From Ornithodoros turicata (taxonomy: Eukaryota > Arthropoda > Arachnida > Ixodida > Argasidae): DNA of 64,000 nt. The position numbers were made by a program, and so were the translations under genes. The number at the start of each line of letters is the position of its first letter. Position 1 is the first letter of the stretch. Under the pieces are notes generated by a model. It searched no databases, was not told where the DNA came from, and worked only from the letters and a program-made list of their open reading frames with translations. Shown one piece after another: positions 53,873 to 63,244 of this stretch. Location of the stretch: the NCBI RefSeq assembly GCF_037126465.1, contig NC_088206.1:34540573-34604572 (forward strand). Direction: 5' to 3'.

Positions 53873-55183
53873 ATGTCTACCATCGCCTTAGTACATAAAA
53901 ATTCTTGCTTCTGCACAACGAATCAGTTGGACCTGTTTTCTGTTCCACCGACAAACTTTTCTCTGGAGAAGTCAGAATATGTGGAGTTTTTCCCCATTTC
54001 TGCACCTACCTCGAGCGGTGTGATTGAATATAATGTTCCAGGTCTCGGTGGCGGCTTCTTTGATCTCCAGTCGAGTTTCTTACACATTCAATGTAGAGTT
54101 GTGCGTAAAAATGGAGACGCAGCATTGACTACAACTGGCAGTACAGTGACAAATGACAACGTTATTCCTGTACAAGCATTTGCATCTTCTCTCTTTCATC
54201 ATGTCCACATTTATCTTAATTCGACTCTGGTATCTAATTTCGAACATTATGCCTATCGTTCTTACTTGGACATTGTTACAAATGCAAACAATGTTACTCA
54301 AACTCACACCTTGTCTGCAATGCTTTACGAACCAGATCCAGTGGGAGAATCTGAAAATTTTGCTATCCCCAACGAAGCAAAAGGACTTTTCGCACGCTAT
54401 AAACGCACCAAAGGATCAACTCTCTGTGATCTTTATTCTCCTATCTTTAGCGACATCTGTCAGCAAGAAAAATTTGTCCTTAATAACACCGATATACGAG
54501 TGGTGCTAAGACAATGCACTGACGAATTTAGGCTCCTCTCTGGTCCCAGCGAGACTGAAAAGCATACGATAGAGTTTTCTCGAATTGTGCTCTACCTCCG
54601 ACGTGTGCAGGTTTCTCCAAGCGTACTCGTTGGCATTGAAAGAAGACTTCAAACGACACCCGCCACATACCTTCTTCGAGGTTTAGAGATTAAGTATAGG
54701 ACAATCGCTCCAAACCAATCTCAGGTGATATTTGATGATCTCTATAGTGAACGAGTTCCTTCTAAGTTGACCGTATTGATGGTCAAGAGTGAAGCATATC
54801 AGGGTCATAGAGAACGGAACCCTTTTAAGCTTGAAAATTTTAAACTCAAAAGAGCAGTGCTCGACGTTGGCGGTCAACACTACACCGACGACTTCGACTT
54901 TCAATGAGACATCTATGCAAAGGGATACATGAATTTGCTTCACAAACTTAAGAGCAAGGATATACCTCTAGCTCCGGCTGCATATGCAAAAGAGACATTT
55001 ATGCTTTATTATCACCTCACACCGGATGTGGAACTGCAGTCACTAAGTCCAGTGCTTCAAGCTAATGTTCGTCTCACATTGACATTTGCTGCTAACCTTA
55101 CAGAAGCTGTCACGGTGCTCTTTGTTTCCGAGACACCTCGTGTTCTGGAAATAAACAAAGACAGACGCGTTAAATTCGTATAA
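53873..55183 (+). pseudogene. Polinton major capsid-like protein, one stop
   Basis: The first frame has 344 residues (53873-54907) and is followed, in the same phase, by about 91 further codons to 55183, separated by a single TGA at 54905-54907. Together the length (about 435 codons) fits the family often labelled F54H12.2-like in invertebrate genomes, interpreted as the double-jelly-roll major capsid protein. Seen: VEFFPISAPTS near the start, FFDLQSSFLHIQC, PVQAFASSLFHHVHIYLN, KRTKGSTLCDLYSP, PFKLENFKLKRAVLDVGG; after the stop, YYHLTPDVELQSL and LTLTFAANL. The TGA may be a mutated Arg or other codon. It starts 11 bases after the previous stop. Confidence 0.8.
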
Positions 55184-55193
55184 ACGAATCAAA

Positions 55194-55679
55194 ATGGAAG
55201 AATGGGAATTTTATGCAGCTTTTGCTCGGAACCATTGCACAAGGACATGCTTTCGTGGAACTTTCGCTCGCGATGAAATGGCATTGCAAAAAGCTGGACC
55301 GGGTCTTTATGTGGTGAATACAGCTCCAAGATCTTCCCCGGGAGAACACTGGACTCTATTCCATATCTCTAACGATAGGAGCATTTCTTATTTCGATAGC
55401 TACGGAATGCGACCACTATACAAGGAGTTCTACAAATTCATACACCCAGCATCTTCATTTCACTACAACAGGAAACGACTTCAGGGACACGGCTCAGCCA
55501 CATGTGGACTTTATTGTCTCTATGTAGGTAGTGTTCTCTGCTGTGGGTTTCTACTTGAAGAGTGTACTCGGAGGTTCTCACACACCAACTTTAAACTCAA
55601 TGATAGGTTGATAGCAATACTTGTGCGTAAACAGATACCACGAAAAACAGATAACATGTCATGTTGTAGTGTACTCTAA
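55194..55679 (+). CDS. Adenain-like cysteine protease
   Basis: A 161-residue intact frame for the maturation protease that cleaves virion precursor proteins. Catalytic pattern: His52 in GEHWTLF, Asp68 in YFDSYG, Gln97 in LQGHGS and Cys104 in ATCGLYC. Spacing and order match adenovirus and Polinton proteases (C5 family), though it is slightly shorter than adenovirus forms. It starts 10 bases after the capsid stop and is followed by AATAAA at 55685-55690. Confidence 0.92.
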   Translation: MEEWEFYAAFARNHCTRTCFRGTFARDEMALQKAGPGLYVVNTAPRSSPGEHWTLFHISNDRSISYFDSYGMRPLYKEFYKFIHPASSFHYNRKRLQGHGSATCGLYCLYVGSVLCCGFLLEECTRRFSHTNFKLNDRLIAILVRKQIPRKTDNMSCCSVL

Positions 55680-55691
55680 AAGTGAATAAAT

Positions 55692-56125
55692 TTGTTTTTG
55701 AAAAGAAAAGAGCCTTTATTTAGTCATCTTAGCAAGAAAAGTAGGATACATTACATCAGACAGCTCACAAAAATGGCGAAAAGTATTATACAGTCACAAT
55801 TTCATCATCACTTTGAAAACAAGAGAACTGAAACAAGCTGTTTTGCAAAGTACATACTCCACTTTTTTGCAAACACTTTGAAAAAGTTTCATTATTTAAG
55901 GAAGTGACAACTCTCTCATTCACATAAAAAAACTTAGGAAAAAAGGTGCACTGAATAAGTCAAATGAAGATATGTACAATCAACACTCCTTTAGTGTTAA
56001 ACACTTGTTAGAAAAAAAACACAAGAATAAAGAAAGGGTAACATCTATATTGATGGTAATTGGCTTTTCCATCATTTACCATCCTGATGCTCCCATCTTT
56101 GTTTACACTTGTCCGATGCATACAT
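55692..56125. other. Intergenic, converging 3' ends
   Basis: AT-rich gap between the protease (+) and polymerase (-) genes, which converge here. A 71-codon frame at 55692-55907 has no motif and overlaps the protease polyadenylation signal; I leave it out as a gene. Confidence 0.4.
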
Positions 56126-56129
56126 ATGA

Positions 56130-57583
56130 TTAGGTGTGAAAACCAAAAGGGAACGTTTCAATTCCATCTGCACAAATGTAACGCTTTGTGTCCAAAGGGT
56201 TGAGAGCAATCTTTGTCACTGAGACACTTTTGTTTACATTGTCTTTGTGCACGATCAGGTTCTGTTTAATAGGGTGTATTCTGCCATACTCAAGAGCGTC
56301 GGTGTACAGGGAATAAAGAAGCTTCTGTGCTTCAGAATGTTTCACACCTTTCGCACGGTTGTACTGCTTTTTGCTACTCAGTTCGAGAGCGTACAGTTTT
56401 GGTGTTAGACAACAGAAACCGAGAATGTGATCACGAGGCATCTCGTTTTTAAACATTCCCAGTACCATCTTATTTTTCGCGGAATATAACGGATGATCGG
56501 GGTCATAGCTAGAGTTATCCAGATGCTTGTCAGCTAGTTCGAGAAGCGCTTTCTCTTCACTCAACTTTATGATGAAGGAATCTGTGTCCATATACAACAG
56601 TCTAGTATCTGGAGCTACACGAAGAAGGTGGTTGTGGTAAAAATCAAACATCTTCAGCTTGGACAGTTCCAGTATCGCGAATCCTAGGTACAGTGGCTGT
56701 CTCATGCGGAGCACAGATTGAGAGAATTGGAAGAGGATAACATGAGAGCTCAGCGGTCGGAACTCCTTTAGGTTTGGTTTGCGTAGGAGTCTGAGCACTT
56801 GTTCGTCGGTTACTGTGAGACGACAGTTTACAAACTTTCTAACCTGCATACACGAACGTCCGTACACGCTATTAATTGCAATCTTAGCTTGGGAGCTTTC
56901 GAAGGCATTCGTAGCTCGTTTTCGAAGATCGTGATTGAAGTCCACATAGGATCGGAGTAAGGGCTTTTGATTGAACTTTAGAACCCTGTGAACTTTGGTA
57001 AGACGCAAGCCCAAATGCATATACAACTGCGATAGTAGAAATAGTGTAGAAAATATCTCTCTTTGTCAAATAATGTCAACAGTAATTTTGCATCGGTAGC
57101 TTTCTCAGGAAGGTGAAACTTCTTCATCAATTCCTTTTGATAGTCTGACAGTAGATCATAGGGAACTGACATTTTTTCGGGGGCAACTGGCAGATCTCTG
57201 TGACGTTGGTGGATTTCTTTGTCATATGCTAGATCTACCTCGAGGAAGTAACCCATAGGTGCGTCATCTGGGAGGTGTGTTATATCCAAGTTTGTGATTT
57301 CATCCTCTGTGAGCCACTCGAAACCTCCGTAAGGTAGTGGTTCTCTCATTACTGAACCGTAAAGCCCATTAACGTCTATGCAGTGGATCAAGCTACTTGG
57401 GCTTTTGGGGTCAAACTGCTCTGTTCCTGGTACATTTGCAGTCGCTTTCCTCAGCGAACACTGTGTAATACCTCCTCGTATGCCATTTTCAATCAGCAGG
57501 TACGCGTCAGGGTCGTGAATCAACTCTAGCTCTACCTCACTCATTTTTAGGGCGCAAGACATGCTTAATCCGGACAGAGACAC
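56130..57583 (-). pseudogene. DNA polymerase B, truncated and frameshifted
   Basis: Protein-primed-type polymerase of Polintons. The first frame (57583-56978) holds LSGLSMSCALKMSEVELE, IRGGITQCSLRKA, and palm motif A in IDVNGLYGSVM. A one- or two-base frameshift near 57025-57045 leads to the second frame (57026-56130): MHLGLRLTKVHRVL, motif B KIAINSVYGRS, ILELSKLKMFDFYH, motif C YMDTDSFI, then KNEMPRDHILGFCCLTPKLY and a short C-terminus. Upstream of SLSGLS two TAA codons stand where the family continues, so the whole N-terminal half (exonuclease and terminal-protein-like parts) is gone. All three palm motifs survive in sequence, but the gene cannot give a whole enzyme. Confidence 0.9.
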
Positions 57584-57671
57584 AAAGTGAAAAGGTTCGA
57601 TAATCGATCTCGTTTATTATCTTGTCTCAAGAGCGAGAAATGTTCCAACTCCTCCTTACTTCGATCGCATC

Positions 57672-57869
57672 TTGCCGCTATTGGTCAAACTGAATCTACC
57701 AACACTTATTGTGCATCCAAATCGTTTAAAAAAACACAGAGTAACGGGAGCATCGAGCAGTCGAGCATCGCCTGTTACAAGTGAAGCAAGCACACCTGAA
57801 GGTGCCTCGCCAGCAATCACACGTGCTGCAAAGTGTGCCCGCCGAAACCTAACATGGAGCCCATATTGA
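57672..57869 (+). CDS. Small ORF upstream of the 105-aa ORF
   Basis: A 65-residue frame rich in Ser, Pro, Ala and Arg (RVTGASSSRASPVTSEAST; ITRAAKCARRN), repeated at 58525-58722 with one Cys/Arg change. It overlaps the start of the next ORF. It may be a real small basic protein or chance; no family is recognised. Confidence 0.25.
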   Translation: MPLLVKLNLPTLIVHPNRLKKHRVTGASSSRASPVTSEASTPEGASPAITRAAKCARRNLTWSPY

Positions 57870-58171
57870 AGCCTGTGCAGGAGGAACAGAAAGACTATTT
57901 TCAAGATGAAACCATATTGTCGCACTTCCCTCCAAGGCATCATAAAAAGGTATTAGCAATACTCAAACTGATAACAACTGTTCTAGCTTACGACGAGTAC
58001 GGAAGAGTTATATGTCACGGGAAGGTAGTGCCACACTCGTCCATTGTCGAATTGCTGAAGTATGAACTTCACAACAGACAACCTTCCTGGATGAGAGGAG
58101 ACGTGTCAGCTACAATAAATGCCTATCTATCCCTTGACGCTCTTCGAGTTCGCAGCAGAAGAAAGCACTAA
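57854..58171 (+). CDS. Polinton conserved small ORF, copy 1
   Basis: 105 residues from the ATG at 57854: HFPPRHHKKVLAILKLI, then YDEYGRVICHGKVVPHSSIV and ELLKYELHNRQP. The turn (D--GRV--HG--VP-S-I-EL) resembles a small protein frequently found in Polinton-like elements, of unknown role. The copy is protein-identical to 58707-59024. The ATG is preferred over an in-frame Met at 57833 because the latter exists only in copy 1 and lies in the overlapping small ORF. Confidence 0.6.
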   Translation: MEPILKPVQEEQKDYFQDETILSHFPPRHHKKVLAILKLITTVLAYDEYGRVICHGKVVPHSSIVELLKYELHNRQPSWMRGDVSATINAYLSLDALRVRSRRKH

Positions 58172-58181
58172 TGGCCGCCTA

Positions 58182-58436
58182 TTACGACCCAGAACATCTC
58201 ATTACTGAACCGTAAAGCCCATTAACGTCTATGCAGTGGATCAAGCTACTTGGGCTTTTGGGGCCAAACTGCTCTGTTCCTGGTACATTTGCAGTCGCTT
58301 TCCTCAGCGAACACTGTGTAATACCTCCTCGTATGCCATTTTCAATCAGCAGGTACGCGTCAGGGTCGTGAATCAACTCTAGCTCTACCTTACTCATTTT
58401 TAGGGCGCAAGACATGCTTAATCCGGACAGAGACAC
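58182..58436 (-). pseudogene. Duplicated polB 5' fragment
   Basis: 84 residues repeating the first frame of the polymerase remnant up to IDVNGLYGSVMR, then four unrelated residues and a stop at the duplication junction. It retains motif A only. Confidence 0.85.
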
Positions 58437-59050
58437 AAAGTGAAAAGGTTCGATAATCGATCTCGTTTATTATCTTGTCTCAAGAGCGAGAAATGTTCCA
58501 ACTCCTCCTTACTTCGATCGCATCTTGCCGCTATTGGTCAAACTGAATCTACCAACACTTATTGTGCATCCAAATCGTTTAAAAAAACACAGAGTAACGG
58601 GAGCATCGAGCAGTCGAGCATCGCCTGTTACAAGTGAAGCAAGCACACCTGAAGGTGCCTCGCCAGCAATCACACGTGCTGCAAAGCGTGCCCGCCGAAA
58701 CCTAACATGGAGCCCATATTGAAGCCTGTGCAGGAGGAACAGAAAGACTATTTTCAAGATGAAACCATATTGTCGCACTTCCCTCCAAGGCATCATAAAA
58801 AGGTATTAGCAATACTCAAACTGATAACAACTGTTCTAGCTTACGACGAGTACGGAAGAGTTATATGTCACGGGAAGGTAGTGCCACACTCGTCCATTGT
58901 CGAATTGCTGAAGTATGAACTTCACAACAGACAACCTTCCTGGATGAGAGGAGACGTGTCAGCTACAATAAATGCCTATCTATCCCTTGACGCTCTTCGA
59001 GTTCGCAGCAGAAGAAAGCACTAATGGCCGCCTATTACGACCCAGAACAT
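58198..59050. repeat. 853-bp tandem duplication, copy 2
   Basis: Second copy, three differences from 57345-58197. It carries a dead-end polB start (58436-58203, - strand), a second small ORF and the start that leads into the intact integrase. Confidence 0.97.
58707..59024 (+). CDS. Polinton conserved small ORF, copy 2
   Basis: Identical protein to copy 1 at 57854-58171. Its stop overlaps the integrase start (ATTAATGG-type overlap at 59022-59026), so this copy is in the original position relative to the integrase and copy 1 is the displaced one. Confidence 0.6.
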   Translation: MEPILKPVQEEQKDYFQDETILSHFPPRHHKKVLAILKLITTVLAYDEYGRVICHGKVVPHSSIVELLKYELHNRQPSWMRGDVSATINAYLSLDALRVRSRRKH

Positions 59051-60040
59051 GCCGGCAGTTTTGGTGGAGTGCAGAGACTCGCTCAAGCCATCGGTGAAAA
59101 GAAGGGCAGAGTTGCTAAATATCTGGAGACAAGTGATCTTTACAGCTTACATAAGGAGTACAAGCGACCCAAGACCTTTCGGAAAATAATTGCACTCGGA
59201 AAGCAGGAAATGTTCCAAATCGACCTAAAGGACATGCAGTATCTAAAAGGGCAAAGTGATGGTTTTCGCTATTTGTTCTTCTGTATAGATGCTTTTTCCC
59301 GGCTCCTCGCTGTTGTACCCATTCGCAATAAAAAATCTCCTGAGATTCTTCGAGCATTTAAAGTTGCATTTAGGAGGATCGGTACTCCACGGCTGATACA
59401 TAGTGATCGAGGAACAGAGTTTACGAACAAGGTAGTGCGAGAGTTCTTGAAAAGAAAAGGCATAACGTTATATCATTCTATGTCTATTTATAAATGTGCG
59501 ATCGTTGAGAGATGTCAGCGAAGTATTGTGTCTACACTTTACCGTATCTTTACCTATCAGGGTCATAAACGTTATGTGAAGATTCTACCTCAAGTAATCA
59601 AAGCGTACAACAATCGAGTGCACAGGACTCTCTCTGCGAGACCTGTGGATGTAACCAAAGAAAACGAGCACATTTTCCGAGAAAGACTTTATCCCACCCC
59701 AACTGAAGCCCCAAAGAAGCCACGTTACAATCTTGGTAATCTCGTTAGAATTGTCAAATATAGACACCAGTTAACAAAGAGATATTTACAGTCATTTACG
59801 AAAGAGATTTTTTCAGTGAGAGCAATCAAAATAGGTTATCCTAATACATACCTACTGCGTGACCTTAACAATGAAGATATCATTGGTAGTTTCTACGAGA
59901 GTGAAATGGTAAGAGTGAGAGAAGTACCGAAAGTAGAAAAGATTATAAAAAGACGAGTTAGAAATGGAAAGCTCCAGTATTTAGTTAGATTCAGTGGAAC
60001 TGCGGACAAGAAGTGGATAGCAGAAAATTACCTCGGTTGA
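59024..60040 (+). CDS. Polinton integrase with chromodomain
   Basis: An intact 338-residue DDE integrase that inserts the element. Residues 1-60 form the N-terminal part (RLAQAIGEKKGRVAKYL, a helical zinc-free variant). The catalytic residues are D67 (FQIDLKDM), D128 (IHSDRGTEF) and E162 (AIVERCQRS). YNNRVHRTLSARPVDV and the RYNLGNLVRIVKYRHQLTKR barrel region follow. Residues about 300-338 form a chromodomain (VEKIIKRRVRNGK..LVRFSG, KKWIAENYL), which may target chromatin. No stops or frameshifts are visible, so this gene is the best-preserved enzyme of the element. It overlaps the previous ORF by one base. Confidence 0.93.
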   Translation: MAAYYDPEHAGSFGGVQRLAQAIGEKKGRVAKYLETSDLYSLHKEYKRPKTFRKIIALGKQEMFQIDLKDMQYLKGQSDGFRYLFFCIDAFSRLLAVVPIRNKKSPEILRAFKVAFRRIGTPRLIHSDRGTEFTNKVVREFLKRKGITLYHSMSIYKCAIVERCQRSIVSTLYRIFTYQGHKRYVKILPQVIKAYNNRVHRTLSARPVDVTKENEHIFRERLYPTPTEAPKKPRYNLGNLVRIVKYRHQLTKRYLQSFTKEIFSVRAIKIGYPNTYLLRDLNNEDIIGSFYESEMVRVREVPKVEKIIKRRVRNGKLQYLVRFSGTADKKWIAENYLG

Positions 60041-60048
60041 AAAAAAAA

Positions 60049-60600
60049 ATGACCAGAACAGCATGGTCCGACGTTGAAACCCAGCCTGGCGATTCATGGT
60101 CCACAGACGACGAAACAGAGCAATCGGAAAAAGGAGAAGATGAATGCGGTAAATGGAATAGGAGGTCCCACATATTTCAACTCCATCTGCCATGTAATGA
60201 GAAACATACCTCTTGGAAGCAGCTATCAAATTGTGGGTTAACAACGGTCAAGAGGACGCCATTAGCGGAAGCTTTTCAAATTGTGACGAACATTGTGCTG
60301 TTTCGAGCTCTACCGAATAATCCTCCAAATCAAGTCATTTGGGAAACTGCAAAGGAAATGTATTCCATGCTTCATACAGACGATTCGTTTTTAACAAGTT
60401 CATCCTTCGTTTTACTAACCGAATGGTCACGGCAAATGAGTGAGCTAGTTGACTATTTGACTCGTTTCGATGCCATGCAACTTGCTACAAAGAGTCTGTG
60501 TTTTATCGACACTGCCATAAAGCATGGATTCCATTCAACTGCCAAGTACATAACTTTATTTACTCTGGACCTTTTGAAAAATCGACTTGTTTGTGAATAA
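60049..60600 (+). CDS. Polinton ORF of unknown function (183 aa)
   Basis: Counted from the ATG at 60049, nine bases after the integrase stop; an upstream Met at 60013 overlaps the integrase. The N-terminus is acidic (STDDETEQSEKGEDE); the rest is helical (TPLAEAFQIVTNIVLFRAL, TSSSFVLLTEWSRQMSEL). I recognise no domain. AATAAA follows at 60623-60628, consistent with a real transcript. Confidence 0.55.
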   Translation: MTRTAWSDVETQPGDSWSTDDETEQSEKGEDECGKWNRRSHIFQLHLPCNEKHTSWKQLSNCGLTTVKRTPLAEAFQIVTNIVLFRALPNNPPNQVIWETAKEMYSMLHTDDSFLTSSSFVLLTEWSRQMSELVDYLTRFDAMQLATKSLCFIDTAIKHGFHSTAKYITLFTLDLLKNRLVCE

Positions 60601-60675
60601 GAAAAATGTATCGTCAATAAGAAATAAATTCATCCTCAATACTAAGACTTTCTCACTTCATCATAAAAGAGCGAA

Positions 60676-61149
60676 ATGGATAGGGTGTGTTTTCTATTTT
60701 GTCTTCTGTGTCACATATTCTTTCTCGTCATAGTAACTTTTGAGTTAACGAAGTCATCATCTTCACTTCGACAAGGTAACTGTAGCAAAGAAGTTGAGCT
60801 GGAAGAATACGTTTATGCCCATACGTGTCCTCATAATGCATCACTGCTGGCGTTACGACTTTGGGACAAGACTGGTCTTCCAACACGCTATGGAGTTACT
60901 CTCACACACAATGAAACACAACAGCTACAGATGTGCTTGAGATTGGTGAATGTCAGTCATAGCTTTTACGATCAGGAATCTGTAGAAGTATGTTGTTTGT
61001 GTGAGGATCGAGAGCTAAAAGTTCACCGCTGCCCACAAAATGTATACACACTCGGTCGAACACATGGCCAACATCATTCTGGATATGGAATTACGCTGTC
61101 GAAGAGGGCTGTTATATTGTTGTTAAAGTATCTCAATAAAAAGATTTAA
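60676..61149 (+). CDS. Polinton ORF, secreted or membrane Cys-rich protein
   Basis: 157 residues. The first ~25 are strongly hydrophobic (CFLFCLLCHIFFLVIVTFEL), a likely signal peptide or anchor. The rest has eight or more Cys (NCSKEVE, YAHTCPH, VCCLCEDR, HRCPQN) and three N-glycosylation sites (NCS, NAS, NVS). Family unknown; the layout suggests an extracytoplasmic, disulphide-bonded domain. AATAAA at 61135-61140 overlaps the coding end, as in compact viral genes. Confidence 0.55.
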   Translation: MDRVCFLFCLLCHIFFLVIVTFELTKSSSSLRQGNCSKEVELEEYVYAHTCPHNASLLALRLWDKTGLPTRYGVTLTHNETQQLQMCLRLVNVSHSFYDQESVEVCCLCEDRELKVHRCPQNVYTLGRTHGQHHSGYGITLSKRAVILLLKYLNKKI

Positions 61150-62620
61150 TCGGAGAATCACTAGTTTATTTTATTTTGTTTTTAAGTGAGTAGAAATATG
61201 TACATAATAATCAAGCACTCTTTGAAGACATTACTATTTCGTTTCAACTTATTTTTTTTTGTTTTAGTTCTTAACATGTGTCGCTATCATTCCATGCTCG
61301 CCTCTCTTCGGAAAAGTGATGAAAAGCAGACGACGCTGGATCTCTTCCTTTGCGAAAGCAGATTTCGAAAGTGCTACCCACGCTCTACTTTGCAAAGGAA
61401 AAAAGAAAAAAAGGTTAACGAAGAGTTTGCGGACCGTGAGTAACGAGGATGTTGACTGCAACGATGTAAAACGAAGCCATATGCATGGAGCGATCACGTG
61501 GAAGGAAAAGATGTAACACGATGTCGAATGCGCAAAAGTTGTCAAGCGGAACGAAGTGAGATTAGGGTAGCGATGAGTTTGCGGAAAGAGGTGATTAGTG
61601 TCTATGACGTCTACAAGGCACGCTGTTGTCACGTGGAAGTTGTTAATAAAAGTATGGGAAAGAAAACCTTGACATAAAGATGGCTGAAACATTCAACAGA
61701 ACTCCTAGCACAGCGTCGAATCCAGAGAGGGGGGGCAGTCATGTGGCCTGCCTCTCAAATCCTTATGTTTTCGCCGTCACTGCGAGCCCCTCTCTGGTGA
61801 GACTGAGCTTTACTCAATGTTCATAGCATCCAGCCGTCTTCAACTCCATGGTACAGAAGCCAAGTCAGACAGTTGATGTACGAGTGGACTCTGTCGTCTT
61901 CGAGCGTAATCATCTGAGGATGCTGTATGCGAGTTCATTGTAGCATTCACGGAAATGCAGTACGAACGGTTCATGATTGTCTCCGTCACTTCCCCATACC
62001 GTCTGGCTCACTGTAGAAACTTCAGCGGCTCGTCGGCATCATGTGTAGAGCGACTTCGCTCCTCATCGGAGCGAGACAGCCTTTCTAAGACTCTCTCATG
62101 CAACGGGAAAGTTGTCCTACAACTTCATCAGTTAAGACTTGAGTGTGATGACCTCCTTTTGTCTGAAAATCTCCGCAAAGAGACCACTGATCTGTTGGAC
62201 TTTCTGTTCGCTTTGGATATCACCAACACAAAATCAACATTGCCTCATCGTCGTCCTCACACGGTATGTGGATCGACTTAATTTAAATGTCGATTCGATG
62301 CTGTGTTAGGTTGACTGTGTCATGTAACGTCAATAGAAGGAATATTTATCCCTACAGCGAGACATGTGTGTAATTGTCTTACAATATGTCCGTTACTTAC
62401 TTTGCATAACACAGTGAATTAGAGTATGAAAATCGAAATGTCAACGAAGCTCAACTGTTTTGTAAACTAGAGTAGCACTATGCTTTGCTCATTCTTTGCA
62501 ATGACTATAGACTTGAAAGATAACTGTGATCTAACTGTTATAATAAAAATAAGACATGAAAAAGCGAATGAATTTGTTCTTTTTTATACTCGTTATTTTT
62601 TACTGTTTCGTTAGGGATGG
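61150..62620. other. Right flank of Polinton; no confirmed gene
   Basis: Includes an open frame of 108 codons (61955-62281, + strand) and one of 85 (61186-61443) without recognisable motifs. An AATAAA near 62543 could end a transcript. No packaging-ATPase Walker motif is seen here or elsewhere in the window. Confidence 0.4.
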
Positions 62621-62628
62621 AGAAAAAT

Positions 62629-62889
62629 TTACAATAATGTTTTCTCCCACATTTTGCTTGCTCTCTCATGCTTACAGTATCGAGGAGGGGCTCTCCTCGT
62701 GTTATTGTTAATTGCAAATGGAATATTCATCTCAGTCAGAGCAACCTGCCACTTTCGATCTAATTGCACTGAGTGAGCGAGTTTCATTCTAAACTTGCTC
62801 CTTGTGTTACTAAGAAATACATCACTCGAGCCGTTTGACAGGAAACTGACGTAGAAGTGCTTCGTAATTTTTTTTTTGAACGAAATCAT
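62629..62889 (-). pseudogene. Penton-like protein, N-terminal fragment (inverted)
   Basis: 86 residues: FYVSFLSNGSSDVFLSNT, SKFRMKLAHSVQLDRKWQVA and LTEMNIPFAINN, then unrelated residues and a stop. The pattern FYV-L-SN-S---F--N---F---L---I-L---W-VAL-E-- is the conserved N-terminus of Polinton penton-like capsid proteins, exactly the part missing from the gene at 52561. It lies on the opposite strand about 9 kb away and ends after ~55 matching residues. Confidence 0.65.
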
Positions 62890-63169
62890 CGTGAGGAATC
62901 TAATGGACTAATGGCGGGAATTTTTTAAATTCGTCATAGCTTCATCTGTTGAGGCAAAAGTGAATTCGCCATCTGTTTAAAATGTCAGATAAAATTTGGG
63001 GGCGGAGGTAGCGCCATCTGTTGAACGGCGGTAAATTTGCTGGAAGTGCTGCCATCTCTAGATGAACGAACTCAACTCCCCATGACGCCACCTGGCGTAA
63101 AAGAAATCAAACGACGTCTCCACCCCACACAATTCTATCCTGATTAGCGACGCAAGTAAACATGTAGAG

Positions 63170-63242
63170 CCCGTGGCCCAGTGGCTTAAGATGCTCGTCT
63201 GACAATCTGAAGGACCCAAGTTAGATTCCTAGTGTGTTTCAC
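63170..63242 (+). repeat. tRNA-derived SINE head
   Basis: TGGCCCAGTGGCTTAAGATG (A box) and AAGTTAGATTCCT (weak B box) with tRNA spacing. The B box is degraded (GGTTCGATTCC expected). The first half resembles the copy at 19600. Confidence 0.55.
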
Positions 63243-63244
63243 CA

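Larger units (their letters stand above)
57345..58197. repeat. 853-bp tandem duplication, copy 1
   Basis: Identical to 58198-59050 except at three positions (57411/58264, 57538/58391, 57834/58687). It spans the 5' end of the polB remnant, the divergent intergenic region, the 105-residue ORF and the first nine integrase codons. Confidence 0.97.
52561..61149. mobile_element. Polinton/Maverick (virus-like transposon)
   Basis: Contains, in order, penton-like protein (+), pVI/pX-like basic protein (+), major capsid-like protein (+), adenain-like protease (+), DNA polymerase B (-), duplicated small ORF (+), DDE integrase with chromodomain (+) and two further ORFs (+). Integrase, PolB, protease and two capsid genes are the defining Polinton set. 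Gene spacing is tight and AATAAA signals follow several genes. Ends, inverted repeats and a target duplication were not found; a packaging ATPase is absent. It is an endogenous, damaged copy. Confidence 0.9.

Noticed and set aside
55692..55907. 71-codon frame after the protease
   Set aside because: Overlaps the protease polyadenylation signal and has no motif.
57656..57943. 95-codon minus-strand frames in each duplication copy
   Set aside because: Antisense to the small ORFs; no family match and repeated only because of the duplication.
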